A DNA stretch of 64,000 bases from Acidisarcina sp963790505. GTDB taxonomy: Bacteria > Acidobacteriota > Terriglobia > Terriglobales > Acidobacteriaceae. Below, in pieces: positions 26,850 through 35,631 of the stretch. The stretch is taken from contig CAWBOT010000004.1 of the NCBI GenBank assembly GCA_963790505.1, positions 1,116,001-1,180,000 on the forward strand, written 5' to 3'. Position 1 is the first letter of the stretch; the number at the start of each line of letters is the position of its first letter. The notes below the pieces were generated by a model. It was given only the letters and a program-made list of their open reading frames with translations. It searched no databases and had not been told where the DNA came from. Made by a program: the position numbers and the translations under genes.

Positions 26850-27428
26850 ATGAAGGCTGCCGCTTCAAAACCCGCCGCCAGAAAGCCCCGCTCCGACGGC
26901 CAGCGCAACCGCGAGCTGCTCCTCGAGGCAGCCAGGCAGGCCTTTACCGAATCCGGCGCCAATGTCAGCCTCGACGAAGTCGCCCGTCGCGCCGGCGTCG
27001 GTCCCGGCACCCTCTACCGCCATTTCCCCACCCGCGACGCCCTGCTTGAGTCGGTTTATCGCACCGAGGTCGGGAAGCTCGCCGCCGCCCAGCGCACCTT
27101 CTCTGAGACCATGCCCCCAGTCGATGCGCTTCGCGCCTGGATGCGCCTCTTCGTGGACTACATCGCTGCCAAGCAGATCATTGCTCCGGCGCTCAACACC
27201 ATGGTCGGCGGTCCCTCCCGTGTCTTTGAGTCCACCGGAGAACTCATCAAAGCCGCCGTCGGCGCTCTCGTCAATCGCGCCATCGAAAACGGCGACGTCC
27301 GCCCCGACATCGATCCCCTCGACCTGCTGCGTGCCCTCGTCGGAGTCTCCTACGTCGCCTCGATGCCCGACTGGCCGGCCAGCGCCAAACGCCTCGTCGA
27401 CATCCTCATCGCCGGCTCCCGGCCTTAA
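26850..27428 (+). CDS. TetR/AcrR-family transcriptional regulator
   Basis: A 192-residue regulator. The TetR N-terminal DNA-binding domain spans about residues 18-65: RELLLEAARQAFTESGANVSLDEVARRAGVGPGTLYRHFPTR is almost textbook, including the TLYRHF recognition-helix end. The C-terminal ligand domain (about 80-190) includes an LRAWMRLFVDYIAAK stretch common in SBP/TetR_C-type members. It is divergent from the SDR gene and probably represses it and itself. The ligand is unknown. Confidence 0.9.
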   Translation: MKAAASKPAARKPRSDGQRNRELLLEAARQAFTESGANVSLDEVARRAGVGPGTLYRHFPTRDALLESVYRTEVGKLAAAQRTFSETMPPVDALRAWMRLFVDYIAAKQIIAPALNTMVGGPSRVFESTGELIKAAVGALVNRAIENGDVRPDIDPLDLLRALVGVSYVASMPDWPASAKRLVDILIAGSRP

Positions 27429-27517
27429 CTCCTCTGTGTTCTCAGTGTCCTCTGTGATGAAATCTTGGCTGCGCGGTTCGAGCCACGACAAACCACGGTG
27501 CCCCATTAGGGACAATT

Positions 27518-27565
27518 GTCATCCCGAGCGGAGCGCGTAGCGCGAAGTCGAAGGATCTGTAGTTA
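27518..27565 (+). repeat. Dispersed intergenic repeat, copy 2
   Basis: GTCATCCCGAGCGGAGCGCG followed by TAGCGCGAAGTCGAAGGATCTG is the same repeat type as at 25609-25651 and 56431-56473. It lies in the 216-base gap after the tetR-like gene. The bases just before it (27497-27508) also contain GGTGCCCCATTA, resembling the edge of the palindromic element at 25101. Confidence 0.6.
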
Positions 27566-27644
27566 GCGACGGCACAATCACGAAAGTCAACGGCCGCCTC
27601 CAGTCGCGATCTCTGGCTGTCGGGTTACACTGTATCCACTCACC

Positions 27645-27857
27645 TCAACCCCGCTGCACCTTCAGCCGCGCGTATCGGTACGAGAGTCTGCCCCGGAAGA
27701 TCTCCTGCGGAAGATACCGTCGCGTCTCGAGGCAGAACGGGCACGTTTCGACAACCCAATCGTCCGGCATCGTCTGAATGCGCGCTGCAATGTTCTCTTC
27801 GCAACCCTTGCACGCGACCACGAAGTCGTGAAACACCGCACTCGGCCCCTGAAACAT
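27645..27857 (-). CDS. Small zinc-ribbon-like protein
   Basis: A 70-residue protein with two cysteine pairs, CKGC at 16-19 and CPFC at 39-42, spaced like a zinc ribbon. FHDFVVACKGC and RRYLPQEIFRGRLSY are conserved-looking stretches. The function is unknown; a structural zinc site is inferred. The chosen start is the ATG at 27857, although the open frame extends upstream and no strong ribosome site is visible. The IS1595-family element begins shortly upstream, so its promoter region may have been altered. Confidence 0.65.
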   Translation of the reverse strand: MFQGPSAVFHDFVVACKGCEENIAARIQTMPDDWVVETCPFCLETRRYLPQEIFRGRLSYRYARLKVQRG

Positions 27858-28017
27858 GAAATCAGTATAGGCGAACAAAAAGAGAATATCTTGTGGATTT
27901 CGGCAACCGCGTGATGCCCCAATTCGCGCCAATTCCCCTTAACTCGCACACTCCAAGCGAGATAATAAGGTAATAATATATTTGACTTACCCAAGCAATT
28001 CGGGTAGTCTTGGATTC

Positions 28018-28992
28018 ATGGAAAGCCCAAAGACACTACTCGAAGCGATTCAATACTTTAGCGATGAACAGGTATGCATTGAAGAGGTTGCTGCAATGCG
28101 TTGGCCCAATGGCGTGGTCTGCGCCGCTTGCGGTGCTGACAAACCCTACTACCTAAAGACTGCGAAGCGTTGGAAGTGCAAGGCTTGCCGGGGCCAGTTC
28201 TCTGTCAAGGTGAACTCGATCTTCGAGGATTCCCCCATCTCTCTGACCAAATGGCTACCTGCTCTTTGGCTGTTGGTGAACTGCAAGAATGGCGTGTCCA
28301 GCTATGAGATTTCCCGCGATCTGGGCATCACTCAGAAGTCAGCGTGGTTCGTTCTTCATCGTCTGCGGTTGGCTCTGAGAGCGCGTGACTTCAGCTACAA
28401 GCTAGGCAGCGAGGGTGGCTGTAGATGATCAAGAGGTTGTACCTACATCGGCGGGAAGATCAAGGACATGCACGCTTCCAAGCTGAAAGCCAAGAAGTTT
28501 GGCAAAACAGGTTGGCAGGGCGGACGCGGTAAGGCAGTCGTGATGGGGATGCTAGAGCGTGGTGGGGAAGTCAGAGCGCAAGTCATCGATCAGCGCATAA
28601 AGAAACACATCACTTCAGTAATCTCAGCCAACGTAGCGGACGGGTCGCACGTCATCACCGATGAAGCCAGCGTCTACATGGACATGCACAAGACCTACAT
28701 CCATGAGGCTATCAATCATATGGAAGGGTATGTCCGTGAGCACGTCCACACCAACGGCATCGAGAACTTCTGGTCACTGCTCAAGCGTGGATTGAATGGA
28801 ACCTACGTGAACGTAGAGCCATACCACCTACAGGCGTATGTGGAAGAGCAGGTCTTCCGCTTCAACAATCGTGCGACCAAAGACAATCCTTTGGACGATG
28901 CAGACCGCTTCCTGCTGGCTCTGTCGCAGATCGCCAATCGTCGTCTGACCTATGCCGAACTCACTGGCAAGGTGGCAGAAACGCAAGCCTAA
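28018..28992 (+). pseudogene. IS1595-family (ISXO2-like) transposase, interrupted
   Basis: The N-terminal half has the zinc-ribbon CAACG...CKACRGQFSVKVNSIFEDS and a helix-turn-helix region (SSYEISRDLGITQKSAWFVLHRLRLALR) typical of ISXO2-like DDE transposases. The C-terminal half (from 28468) has VITDEASVY and VHTNGIENFWSLLKRG, the later catalytic positions. An in-frame TGA at 28426-28428 separates them. The TYIGGKIKDMH block just after the stop is in the same frame, but the first catalytic VDE motif is broken; a VDD appears only in another frame. The enzyme is therefore probably inactive. The usual length is about 300 residues, so nothing else large is missing. Confidence 0.85.
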
Positions 28993-29177
28993 TCGTTGGG
29001 TGCGGAAGCGTGGCCCGAAGCCGAAGTCTTAGCTTTGGGGCCGCGTTTCTGGCGCGTCTCAGCTATCGCTTTGGGATCATTCAGAAGAGCCGTTAGCTCT
29101 GTCTTGGTGACTGTCATTACCGAGCGCAGAGCATCGTTGAAGCGTGCCATCTCTGGCGTATCAGGCTGCATCTTCAT
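28989..29177 (-). CDS. Small protein encoded beside the IS1595-type transposase
   Basis: A 62-residue protein with a helical N-terminal half (MARFNDALRSVMTVTKTELTAL) and a Lys/Arg-rich, low-complexity tail (RQKRGPKAKTSASGHASAP). Small genes of this form often sit next to ISXO2-like transposases, which suggests it belongs to the element. Its stop overlaps the transposase stop on the other strand by four bases. The function is unknown. The ATG at 29177 is chosen because upstream codons look non-coding; ribosome-site support is weak. Confidence 0.5.
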   Translation of the reverse strand: MKMQPDTPEMARFNDALRSVMTVTKTELTALLNDPKAIAETRQKRGPKAKTSASGHASAPND

Positions 29178-29221
29178 GGGTACGATGATACGCTTGTTTG
29201 TATCCGCGAGGGACAAAGCAA

Positions 29222-29692
29222 ATGGCTGTCGTGTCAGCGTATGCGCTGGTTTGCCAACAAGTACTGAATGAGGTTGACGGCGTTCCGAGTGCGATCCGCA
29301 TCGTCGAGGTATTCTTTCTCCCGTCTGATCCAGCCACGGTTGAGCCACCTTTCCCACCGCTGCCCATGTGTCTCTTTATAAACGTTCGCTTTACCGGGGA
29401 TGACAACGATCCGCATTCGTTGTTCTTTACCCTGGTTCGTCCGGACGGTAGCTCTAAGACGATACCAATCGACGAAAATCGTGTGGCAGCGAGTAAGTAT
29501 AAGGAAACCGACAAGAGCATTATGGCAATTGGGAGAATCGGAGTCGAGCCTAAGGAACTTGGTCAACACAACATATTGGTACATGTTGACGGCCAAGAGG
29601 TAGCGAAGGCGTTCTTTACACTGATTGAAGATCGAACTTTATTTGAGGGACAGCTCCAAGCAAAATCAGTGGTGGAGGAGCGCCCGCTATAA
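29222..29692 (+). CDS. DUF6941-like protein
   Basis: A 156-residue protein beginning MAVVSAYALVCQQVLNEVDG, with later strands LFINVRFTGDD, FFTLVRPDGSS and NILVHVDGQEVAKAFFTL. The overall beta-rich form resembles the DUF6941 family. The function of that family is unknown. A GAGGG ribosome site lies nine bases before the ATG at 29222. It lies immediately after the IS1595-family element and may be cargo of the same acquired segment. Its end overlaps the convergent gene at 29616 by 77 bases. Confidence 0.7.
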   Translation: MAVVSAYALVCQQVLNEVDGVPSAIRIVEVFFLPSDPATVEPPFPPLPMCLFINVRFTGDDNDPHSLFFTLVRPDGSSKTIPIDENRVAASKYKETDKSIMAIGRIGVEPKELGQHNILVHVDGQEVAKAFFTLIEDRTLFEGQLQAKSVVEERPL

Positions 29693-29945
29693 ATTGCCAC
29701 GCCTTGGGAACGGGCCTAAATTCTTCGATCTCCAAAGCCAGTCTATGTCGAAGCGATTCCAGTGGCCAATTCCCGCTAGATGCTTCGGCAAGAATTCTTT
29801 GAATTTTGAAAGCAAACTGAACGATGTTCCCTGAATACTTTCGGTCGATGTCTCGGGATAGTGGATAAAACCACTCGGAGAACTGACGGCGGCTCCAAAC
29901 TCCGTTAACAAATAGATCGAGATTTGAAATCAATTCATTGAACAT
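29616..29945 (-). CDS. Unrecognised small helical protein
   Basis: A 109-residue protein rich in aromatic and charged helical sequence (MFNELISNLDLFVNGVWSRR, then EWFYPLSRDIDRKYSGN). No family is recognised by eye, although short helical proteins of this look are often found beside accessory genes. GAGG lies eight bases before the ATG at 29945. Its 3' end overlaps the DUF6941-like gene by 77 bases on the opposite strand. Its start overlaps that of the next gene on the other strand, so at least one of the annotated starts may be wrong. Confidence 0.55.
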   Translation of the reverse strand: MFNELISNLDLFVNGVWSRRQFSEWFYPLSRDIDRKYSGNIVQFAFKIQRILAEASSGNWPLESLRHRLALEIEEFRPVPKAWQFIAGAPPPLILLGAVPQIKFDLQSV

Positions 29946-30240
29946 GTCTGAACCTCATCAGAAGTACGTGGAGTGTCATGAGCTGCAAGACATTTGCCGT
30001 AAGTGCGACTGCTTGTCTTGGATGACGATGTATCGTCACGTTCTGCTCGATGAAGGCTCCGCGAGCTTTGAATCCCAACAAGTCTTTGGGACGGTCAGTC
30101 AAATAATACGCTACGAAAACGATAGCGGTCAGCCCGTCCTACTACTGCATCAATTTAAGAGACCAGACCACAGCCTCGGCGGATCTGGCAAGCCCGATCC
30201 CAAAATGATTCTCTATGACGGAATCGAGTACTTCTGTTAG
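29944..30240 (+). CDS. Unrecognised small protein
   Basis: A protein of up to 98 residues. The C-terminal half, VLLLHQFKRPDHSLGGSGKPDPKMILYDG, looks conserved, especially the GGSGKPDPK stretch. The N-terminal part has a cluster of cysteines (CHELQDICRKCDC). The ATG at 29944 overlaps the divergent gene start and lacks a ribosome site; the internal ATGs at 30022 and 30028 (MTMYRHVLLDE) are reasonable alternatives and would drop the cysteine cluster. The function is unknown. Confidence 0.5.
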   Translation: MSEPHQKYVECHELQDICRKCDCLSWMTMYRHVLLDEGSASFESQQVFGTVSQIIRYENDSGQPVLLLHQFKRPDHSLGGSGKPDPKMILYDGIEYFC

Positions 30241-30757
30241 ATGATCGGCAAATACCCAATGGCGCATCAATATAAAACGCGCTGCCCTGTCACGGTAAAT
30301 CGAGATTATTTCACCGTGTTGGGTAACGCAAATATATTATTGCCGATAATAATCTTCAGAAGTTGGCATAGTGAATGGGGTCAGCTTGGTAGAATAAAAA
30401 TAGGGATCAAGGAAAGTGAGCGCACGCGCCTGCCGGGTGGCCTCCGGTCTCACCCGAAAACTCACCGGAAAGAAGGATTTCGCGGCTAACTCCTTTGCTT
30501 TGCGAGAGCAGAGATTGGAATCAGCTCCCTAAATCTCTCCGATTGTTGGATTTACAAGGAGAGTCCAGGGGAAGGGGTTTTCGGGGCAGCTCGGCTGTCG
30601 CTGAGATAGAGAGATCTCCCAGAAACGACTTGGAATCAAGTTCATACCCGTAACCGCTTTGTTTTGAATAGTTTCGGCTCAATCGTGCCAAGCGGTTGAA
30701 AATAAAAGGTTTAGTCGAGGGGGGGGGGTACCCACCTTCCAGAGTAGTTGGAAAAAA
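30241..30757. other. Intergenic region without a supported gene
   Basis: This gap of about 517 bases between the small gene at 29944 and mnmA holds no convincing coding sequence or RNA gene. The open frames here lack ribosome sites and family features. It contains AT-rich stretches around 30280-30410 and a run of ten G residues at 30719-30728. It marks the right border of the less GC-rich accessory segment. Confidence 0.6.
30719..30728 (+). repeat. Ten-base G homopolymer upstream of mnmA
   Basis: Ten consecutive G residues end 29 bases before the mnmA start codon. Runs of this length in a 5' leader can vary in length by slipped-strand pairing, and they are also prone to sequencing error. Confidence 0.7.
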
Positions 30758-31876
30758 ATGCCGTCCGCACTCAACAACACGATCGCCGTAGCCATGTCCG
30801 GAGGAGTCGACTCCTCGACCGTCGCCGCCATGCTCAAGCGAGAGAGCTACGAGCTCGTCGGCCTCACCATGCAGCTCTGGAACCAGCGCCGCCTCGCCGG
30901 CAAAGAAGGCATGCCCGAGGAGACGCGCGGCCGCTGCTGCTCGATCGACGATGTCTACGACGCCCGCCGCGTCGCCGAAGACCTCGACATTCCCTACTAC
31001 GTCGTCAATCATCAGGAGCGCTTCGAGCGCGACGTCGTCCGCCCCTTCGTCAAGGAGTATCTCGCCGGACGAACGCCCATCCCCTGCTCCCTCTGCAACG
31101 ACCACCTGAAGTTCGACCAGCTGCTCACCACCGCGCGCCAGATCGGCGCCGACCGCATCGCCACCGGCCACTACGCCCGCAACGAGTACGACCCCGAGCG
31201 CGGCCGCTGGATCCTCAAGCGCCCTGCCGACACCTCGAAAGACCAGACCTACTTCCTCTTCGGCCTCACTCAGGACCAGCTCTCGCGCACCCTCTTCCCG
31301 CTAGGCGGCTATACCAAGCCGCGCGTCCGCGAGATGGCAGCAGAGTTCGGCGTGGCCTCCGCCAACAAGCCCGACTCGCAGGAGATCTGCTTCATCCCCG
31401 GCGGCGACTATAAGAAGTTCATCGATGCCTATCTCGAAGAGCAGGGCGAAGCGATGCCCGACTCCTCCGGAGAGCTCGTAACCACAACCGGGGAGGTCAT
31501 CGGTCACCACGCCGGCGTCCATAACTTTACCGTTGGCCAGCGCAAAGGACTCGGTGTCGAGTCGCCCACCGCGCTCTATGTGATTCAGATTGCTACAGAA
31601 GGAAATCAGGTCAAGGTCGGCAGCGAGAACGAGTTGCTGCAGTCCACCATGCGCGCCCGCCGCCTCAACTGGATATCAATTCCAAAGCTGCAGGGCGACA
31701 TGCGCGTCAAGATCAAGATCCGCCATCGTCACGAGCCTGCGTGGGCAACAATTGAGATGTCTGGGGAAGACGAGATGTCAGCAGTCTTCGACGACCCGCA
31801 GCGCGCCGTAACTCCCGGCCAGGCTGCTGTCTTTTACGATGAAGACGAAGTCGTAGGCGGCGGCTGGATCGCCTAA
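30758..31876 (+). CDS. mnmA: tRNA-specific 2-thiouridylase MnmA
   Basis: A 372-residue enzyme that adds sulfur to U34 of Lys, Glu and Gln tRNAs, using ATP and a persulfide. The PP-loop motif is AMSGGVDSSTVAAML. The two catalytic cysteines lie in IPCSLCND and in DSQEICFIPGGDY. GQRKGLGV in the third domain is another signature. Full family length. Sulfur would come from a cysteine desulfurase such as the one at 24.3 kb. The start ATG at 30758 is preceded by GGAAAAAA and, further up, by the G10 run. Confidence 0.95.
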   Translation: MPSALNNTIAVAMSGGVDSSTVAAMLKRESYELVGLTMQLWNQRRLAGKEGMPEETRGRCCSIDDVYDARRVAEDLDIPYYVVNHQERFERDVVRPFVKEYLAGRTPIPCSLCNDHLKFDQLLTTARQIGADRIATGHYARNEYDPERGRWILKRPADTSKDQTYFLFGLTQDQLSRTLFPLGGYTKPRVREMAAEFGVASANKPDSQEICFIPGGDYKKFIDAYLEEQGEAMPDSSGELVTTTGEVIGHHAGVHNFTVGQRKGLGVESPTALYVIQIATEGNQVKVGSENELLQSTMRARRLNWISIPKLQGDMRVKIKIRHRHEPAWATIEMSGEDEMSAVFDDPQRAVTPGQAAVFYDEDEVVGGGWIA

Positions 31877-31945
31877 TATATGTGAAGATTGCCCTCTCGT
31901 CCGCAAGAGCGCAGGGGAGAGATCTAGAGATCTACGGCTGCTTTC

Positions 31946-32539
31946 CTAAATGCCGCTGCTGTTCGTAACAACCACTTCCTCAACAACCACCACGACTGGC
32001 GTTTCTTCGACGACAGGCACGTCTCTCTTACTGTAAACCGTGCCTGTCGGATAGGTCTCTCCGCGCGCAGACTTGCTAACGAAGGTCTCTACCGCCGCCT
32101 TCAGGCCATTGAATATCCCATAGATGTGTCGCATCGGGACTTCGATGCCTTGCTGAATTGTCGCGCTGGCATGAGAGATCCCATCCAGCGTCCCGCTGAC
32201 CATCTCGTCGACGCGCGCGGTCTGCGCCCGCGTCTTTTCGAGCACTTCGTCCACCGAAACCTTGATCGTCTGCGACTCGTGCTTGAACGTCTCGCTCACT
32301 TCTGCAAGGTTTGCCGTGATCGTCTTGAGCTTCGGACTCAACTCTTCTAGGGTCGTCTTGGTAGACGCCATCAAGGGCAGCGCCTGCTCGGTTACCTGTT
32401 TGAGAGCGGCTTCAAGCTTAGACCCAAGTTTCAAGAAGGCAATAAGAAGGCCCAGCAGCACGCCGGCCTGAAGGAGAACCCCTACCGCAGTCGCAGCGGC
32501 GAAGACATCGAAAGCATACGGCGAAGTTCCCACGTTCAT
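31946..32539 (-). CDS. DUF948-like single-pass membrane protein
   Basis: A 197-residue protein with one membrane segment (about residues 16-38, AVGVLLQAGVLLGLLIAF) followed by a long helical region (about 45-150) with Ser/Thr/Glu spacing like DUF948 proteins, then a Val/Glu-rich tail. The start is the ATG at 32539 because GAGGAG sits eight bases before it; the upstream GTG at 32560 would place that ribosome site inside the gene. It is followed by a YtxH-type gene with similar coiled-coil character, so the two may act together at the membrane, for example in stress response. That pairing is inference. Confidence 0.72.
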   Translation of the reverse strand: MNVGTSPYAFDVFAAATAVGVLLQAGVLLGLLIAFLKLGSKLEAALKQVTEQALPLMASTKTTLEELSPKLKTITANLAEVSETFKHESQTIKVSVDEVLEKTRAQTARVDEMVSGTLDGISHASATIQQGIEVPMRHIYGIFNGLKAAVETFVSKSARGETYPTGTVYSKRDVPVVEETPVVVVVEEVVVTNSSGI

Positions 32540-32666
32540 AAAATCATTCTCCTCAAACACACATCGTGTCCGGGTCTAGAGAGAGAAGCTGCGCGGACTG
32601 GCCTCCGTCAACTTTCCGAAAGCCAAACCGCGCTGACTCTTTGATACCCGGAAAGGGTGAGACCCC

Positions 32667-33071
32667 TTATTCCACGACGCCGTTCGTCACGACTGGCTCG
32701 GTTGCAGTCGCTTCATAGGCACTCTTGCCGGCATCGACCGCCGCAGCGACCTTTTCCTTCTGCTGCTGGACGAAGCCCTTTCCCTGATAGACGGCCTGCT
32801 GCACTTGCGCCTTACCGCGGTCGATGTAATCCTTCCCCTGCTCGACATAGTCGTTGACTTGGCTCTTCCCGCGCTCCACCAGCACCGCGGCCTGGTCAGC
32901 GGTCTCACGCGCGCGTTGTTTGAGATATTCAGCTCCCTCGCGGGCGTTGCTGACTACGTCTTCACGCGTCTCGCGCCCCGCCTTTGGTGCATACAGCACG
33001 CCCAAAAGCGCACCAAGCCCAAGTCCTGCTACAAACCAGCTGAATCCGCCACCCTGCTTTTCTTCTGTCAT
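32667..33071 (-). CDS. YtxH-domain membrane protein
   Basis: A 134-residue protein. Residues 8-30 (FSWFVAGLGLGALLGVLYAPKAG) are the glycine-rich membrane helix plus APKAG edge that define YtxH. A long helical, Gln/Lys-rich tail follows (VERGKSQVNDYVEQGKDY, then GKAQVQQAVYQGKG), repeating an approximately 11-residue pattern as in LEA-like or stress proteins. AAGGAG lies upstream of the ATG at 33071. Family members are linked to general stress but have no known enzyme activity. Confidence 0.85.
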   Translation of the reverse strand: MTEEKQGGGFSWFVAGLGLGALLGVLYAPKAGRETREDVVSNAREGAEYLKQRARETADQAAVLVERGKSQVNDYVEQGKDYIDRGKAQVQQAVYQGKGFVQQQKEKVAAAVDAGKSAYEATATEPVVTNGVVE

Positions 33072-33268
33072 GAGAACACTCCTTCATCTCCGAAACGTTC
33101 CGGAATCCGAGCCAACGGAAGTTTCCGGTGCAAGATCAATACGAGTATATAGATGCTTGCGCCTGCCTAGTCGCCGCCCGTGGGACCGGAAATCAAGTCT
33201 ATCCGATTCGTGGGCTGAATTTTAAGCGAGAATGTCACTATCGGAATCGAATCGAGGTCGCCATCCTG

Positions 33269-35593
33269 ATGCATCGTCCGCCCTTCAAGAAGGCATGTGC
33301 TTTCTGCCTTGTCGCCGTAATCGCAGCCTCCGTTTCTACCGTTGCCCTCCATGCGCAGACTTCCGCAAGCCCATCCGATGTGAAGCCTTCGGCGGCATTT
33401 TCTCAAGTCCTGAAGGCAGAGGTTGAGAAGGGCGAGTTTGAGCCAAAATATCCGGCCGAAAGCCACTGGCTTGACGGCGGCGACCGCTACACTCTGCTCG
33501 AGCCATCGGCCACCAACCCCGACTGGTTAGACATCGTCGCTTACGACACCGCGACCGGAAAACGGGCCATCCTGGTGCCCGCAAATCAGTTCATCCCCCA
33601 GGGAGAAAAAGCTCCGATCGCCATCGAGGACTACGCCTGGTCGGCAGGTGATCGCAATTTGCTCATTTTTACAAATTCGCAAAAAGTCTGGCGCAGGCAC
33701 ACGCGCGGCGACTATTGGGTGCTCCATCTTTCCGATGGAAAGCTCACCAAGCTCGGCGGCAATGCTCTCCCGTCCACGCTCATGTTCGCGAAGTTCTCGC
33801 CTGATGGCGCTTCCGTCGCCTACGTAAGAAGCAACAACGTATATGTCGAAGATCTGGCGACCGGAAGTATCCGGCAACTGACCAGCGACGGCTCAGAGAA
33901 CATCATCAACGGCACCAGCGACTGGGTCACCGAAGAGGAGTTCGACCTTCGCGACGCTTATTGCTGGAGCCCCGATTCGAAATCGATCGCCTACTGGCAG
34001 TTCGATCAAAGCGGAGTTGGCGAATTCACCCTCATCAACGACACCAAGGCCAAGTATCCTGAGCTGTTCCGCTACAAATATCCGCAGCCCGGCGGAGTTA
34101 ACTCTGCGGTCCGCGTCGGCGTGGTCTCCACAACTGGTGGCGATACCCGTTGGATTGAGCTTCCCGGAGACGCCCGCAACCACTACATTCCCCGGCTTGG
34201 TTGGGTCGGCGACTCGAACGAGATCGTCCTGCAATACCTCAACCGGCTCCAAAACGAGAACCAGGTCTACCTCGTCAGCGCACAGACTGGAGCGGCCAAG
34301 CTGCTCTTTACCGACAAAGACGCTGCGTGGGTCGACGTGATGGATCGCTTCGAGTGGCTCGCAGGCAAAGACAGCTCAGCGACGCCGCCACATAAACGCG
34401 AACTGCTCTGGCTGAGTGAGCGCGATGGCTGGCGGCACGCTTATCTGGTGTCGCGCACAACAGGGGAGATCCGGCTGATCACCGATTTCCCCGGCGATGT
34501 GATCGAGCCGATGTTTCTGGACGAGGCCGGCGGATACTTCTACTTCACTGCGTCGCCGTCCGATCCGGTCCGCGCCTATCTCTACCGCGCCCGCCTCGAT
34601 GGAACAGGCAAACCGGAGCAGGTCACACCCTCTGATCAGCCCGGCGAGCACTCCTACGATGTCGCTCCGAATGGCATGTGGGCGATTCATACCTATTCGA
34701 GCTCCAAGCATCCGCCCAGCTTCGACCTGATCAAGCTGAGCTCCCACCAGGTCGGACGCGCGTTGCTAAACAACGACGCGCTCATTGCCAAGGACAACGC
34801 GCTGGATCCTCTTCCCGTGGAGTTCGTAGAAACGCCGGTGAGCGACGGCGTGAAGCTCAGTACCTTCGTCGTCAAGCCGCCGGGGTTCGACCCAATGAAG
34901 AAGTATCCAGTGCTCGTTTACGTTTACAGCGAACCGGCAGATGCAACGGTAAAGGACCGCTGGGGCTACACCTTCTATAAAGCCATCGCGCGGGAAGGCT
35001 ATGTCGTCGTCAGCTTTGACAATCAGGGAACACCGGCTCCCCGCGGCCGCGCCTGGCGCAAGAGCGTCTATGGCTCAATCGGCGTGCTCTCTTCAAAACA
35101 GCAGGCAGAAGCGATTCGCGAATTCGCCCGGGAGCGCCCTTACGTGGACACATCGCGCATGGGAATCTTTGGATCGAGCGGCGGGGCGACCGAGACTCTC
35201 AACATGATGTTCCGCTATCCCGGCCTCTTTCAAGCGGGAGTGGCCATGTCACCGGTCCCCGACCAGATGCTCTACGACACCATCTATCAGGAGCGGTATA
35301 TGGGCCTTCCGGCGGAAAATGCAAAAGGCTATCACGATGGATCGGCGATCAACTTTGCGGAGGGTCTGACCGGTCATCTTCTTATCATCCACGGATCGGG
35401 CGATGACAATGTACATTTCCAGGGGTCGGAGCTGCTCGTCAACCGCCTGATCGAACTCGGCAAGCCGTTCGAATTTATGGATTACCCCAACCGTACGCAT
35501 TCGCTGAGCGAAGGACCCGGCACGGTACTTCACCTTTACAATCTGGTTCTGCGGTACATGGAGGAGCACGTGCCGCCAGGTCCCAGCAAGTGA
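33269..35593 (+). CDS. Secreted S9 peptidase, dipeptidyl peptidase IV type
   Basis: A 774-residue exported peptidase. The signal peptide (about 1-26, ending LHAQ) begins at the ATG at 33269; the longer open frame upstream lacks support. The beta-propeller domain (about 60-490) has blades such as FSPDGASVAYVR and WSPDSKSIAYWQFD. The prolyl-oligopeptidase catalytic domain follows, with Ser637 in GIFGSSGGAT, Asp712-713 in GSGDDNVHFQ and His744 in NRTHSLSEG. DPP-IV enzymes cut dipeptides after Pro or Ala and help use peptides outside the cell. Full length and all catalytic residues are present. Confidence 0.92.
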   Translation: MHRPPFKKACAFCLVAVIAASVSTVALHAQTSASPSDVKPSAAFSQVLKAEVEKGEFEPKYPAESHWLDGGDRYTLLEPSATNPDWLDIVAYDTATGKRAILVPANQFIPQGEKAPIAIEDYAWSAGDRNLLIFTNSQKVWRRHTRGDYWVLHLSDGKLTKLGGNALPSTLMFAKFSPDGASVAYVRSNNVYVEDLATGSIRQLTSDGSENIINGTSDWVTEEEFDLRDAYCWSPDSKSIAYWQFDQSGVGEFTLINDTKAKYPELFRYKYPQPGGVNSAVRVGVVSTTGGDTRWIELPGDARNHYIPRLGWVGDSNEIVLQYLNRLQNENQVYLVSAQTGAAKLLFTDKDAAWVDVMDRFEWLAGKDSSATPPHKRELLWLSERDGWRHAYLVSRTTGEIRLITDFPGDVIEPMFLDEAGGYFYFTASPSDPVRAYLYRARLDGTGKPEQVTPSDQPGEHSYDVAPNGMWAIHTYSSSKHPPSFDLIKLSSHQVGRALLNNDALIAKDNALDPLPVEFVETPVSDGVKLSTFVVKPPGFDPMKKYPVLVYVYSEPADATVKDRWGYTFYKAIAREGYVVVSFDNQGTPAPRGRAWRKSVYGSIGVLSSKQQAEAIREFARERPYVDTSRMGIFGSSGGATETLNMMFRYPGLFQAGVAMSPVPDQMLYDTIYQERYMGLPAENAKGYHDGSAINFAEGLTGHLLIIHGSGDDNVHFQGSELLVNRLIELGKPFEFMDYPNRTHSLSEGPGTVLHLYNLVLRYMEEHVPPGPSK

Positions 35594-35631
35594 GACATGC
35601 AAGATAGCGGCTCGATCAGCGCACGGGTTCT

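Larger units (their letters stand above)
28018..29177 (+). mobile_element. IS1595-family insertion element, core region
   Basis: The element is defined by the interrupted ISXO2-like transposase and the small convergent passenger-like gene. The true ends are not resolved: no convincing terminal inverted repeats were found by eye in 27860-28017 or 29178-29221. The right end must lie before the gene that starts at 29222. The flanks look less GC-rich than the rest of the window. Confidence 0.55.

Noticed and set aside
27860..29221. Defined terminal inverted repeats for the IS1595-family element
   Set aside because: Candidate ends on both sides were compared by eye and did not match well enough to state exact boundaries.
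30241..30489. 82-codon open frame directly after the small gene at 29944
   Set aside because: No ribosome site, no conserved-looking stretch, and it starts exactly at the previous stop; judged non-coding.
30748..31413. 221-codon plus frame overlapping mnmA
   Set aside because: Almost entirely Arg/Pro/His; out of frame with the clear MnmA product.
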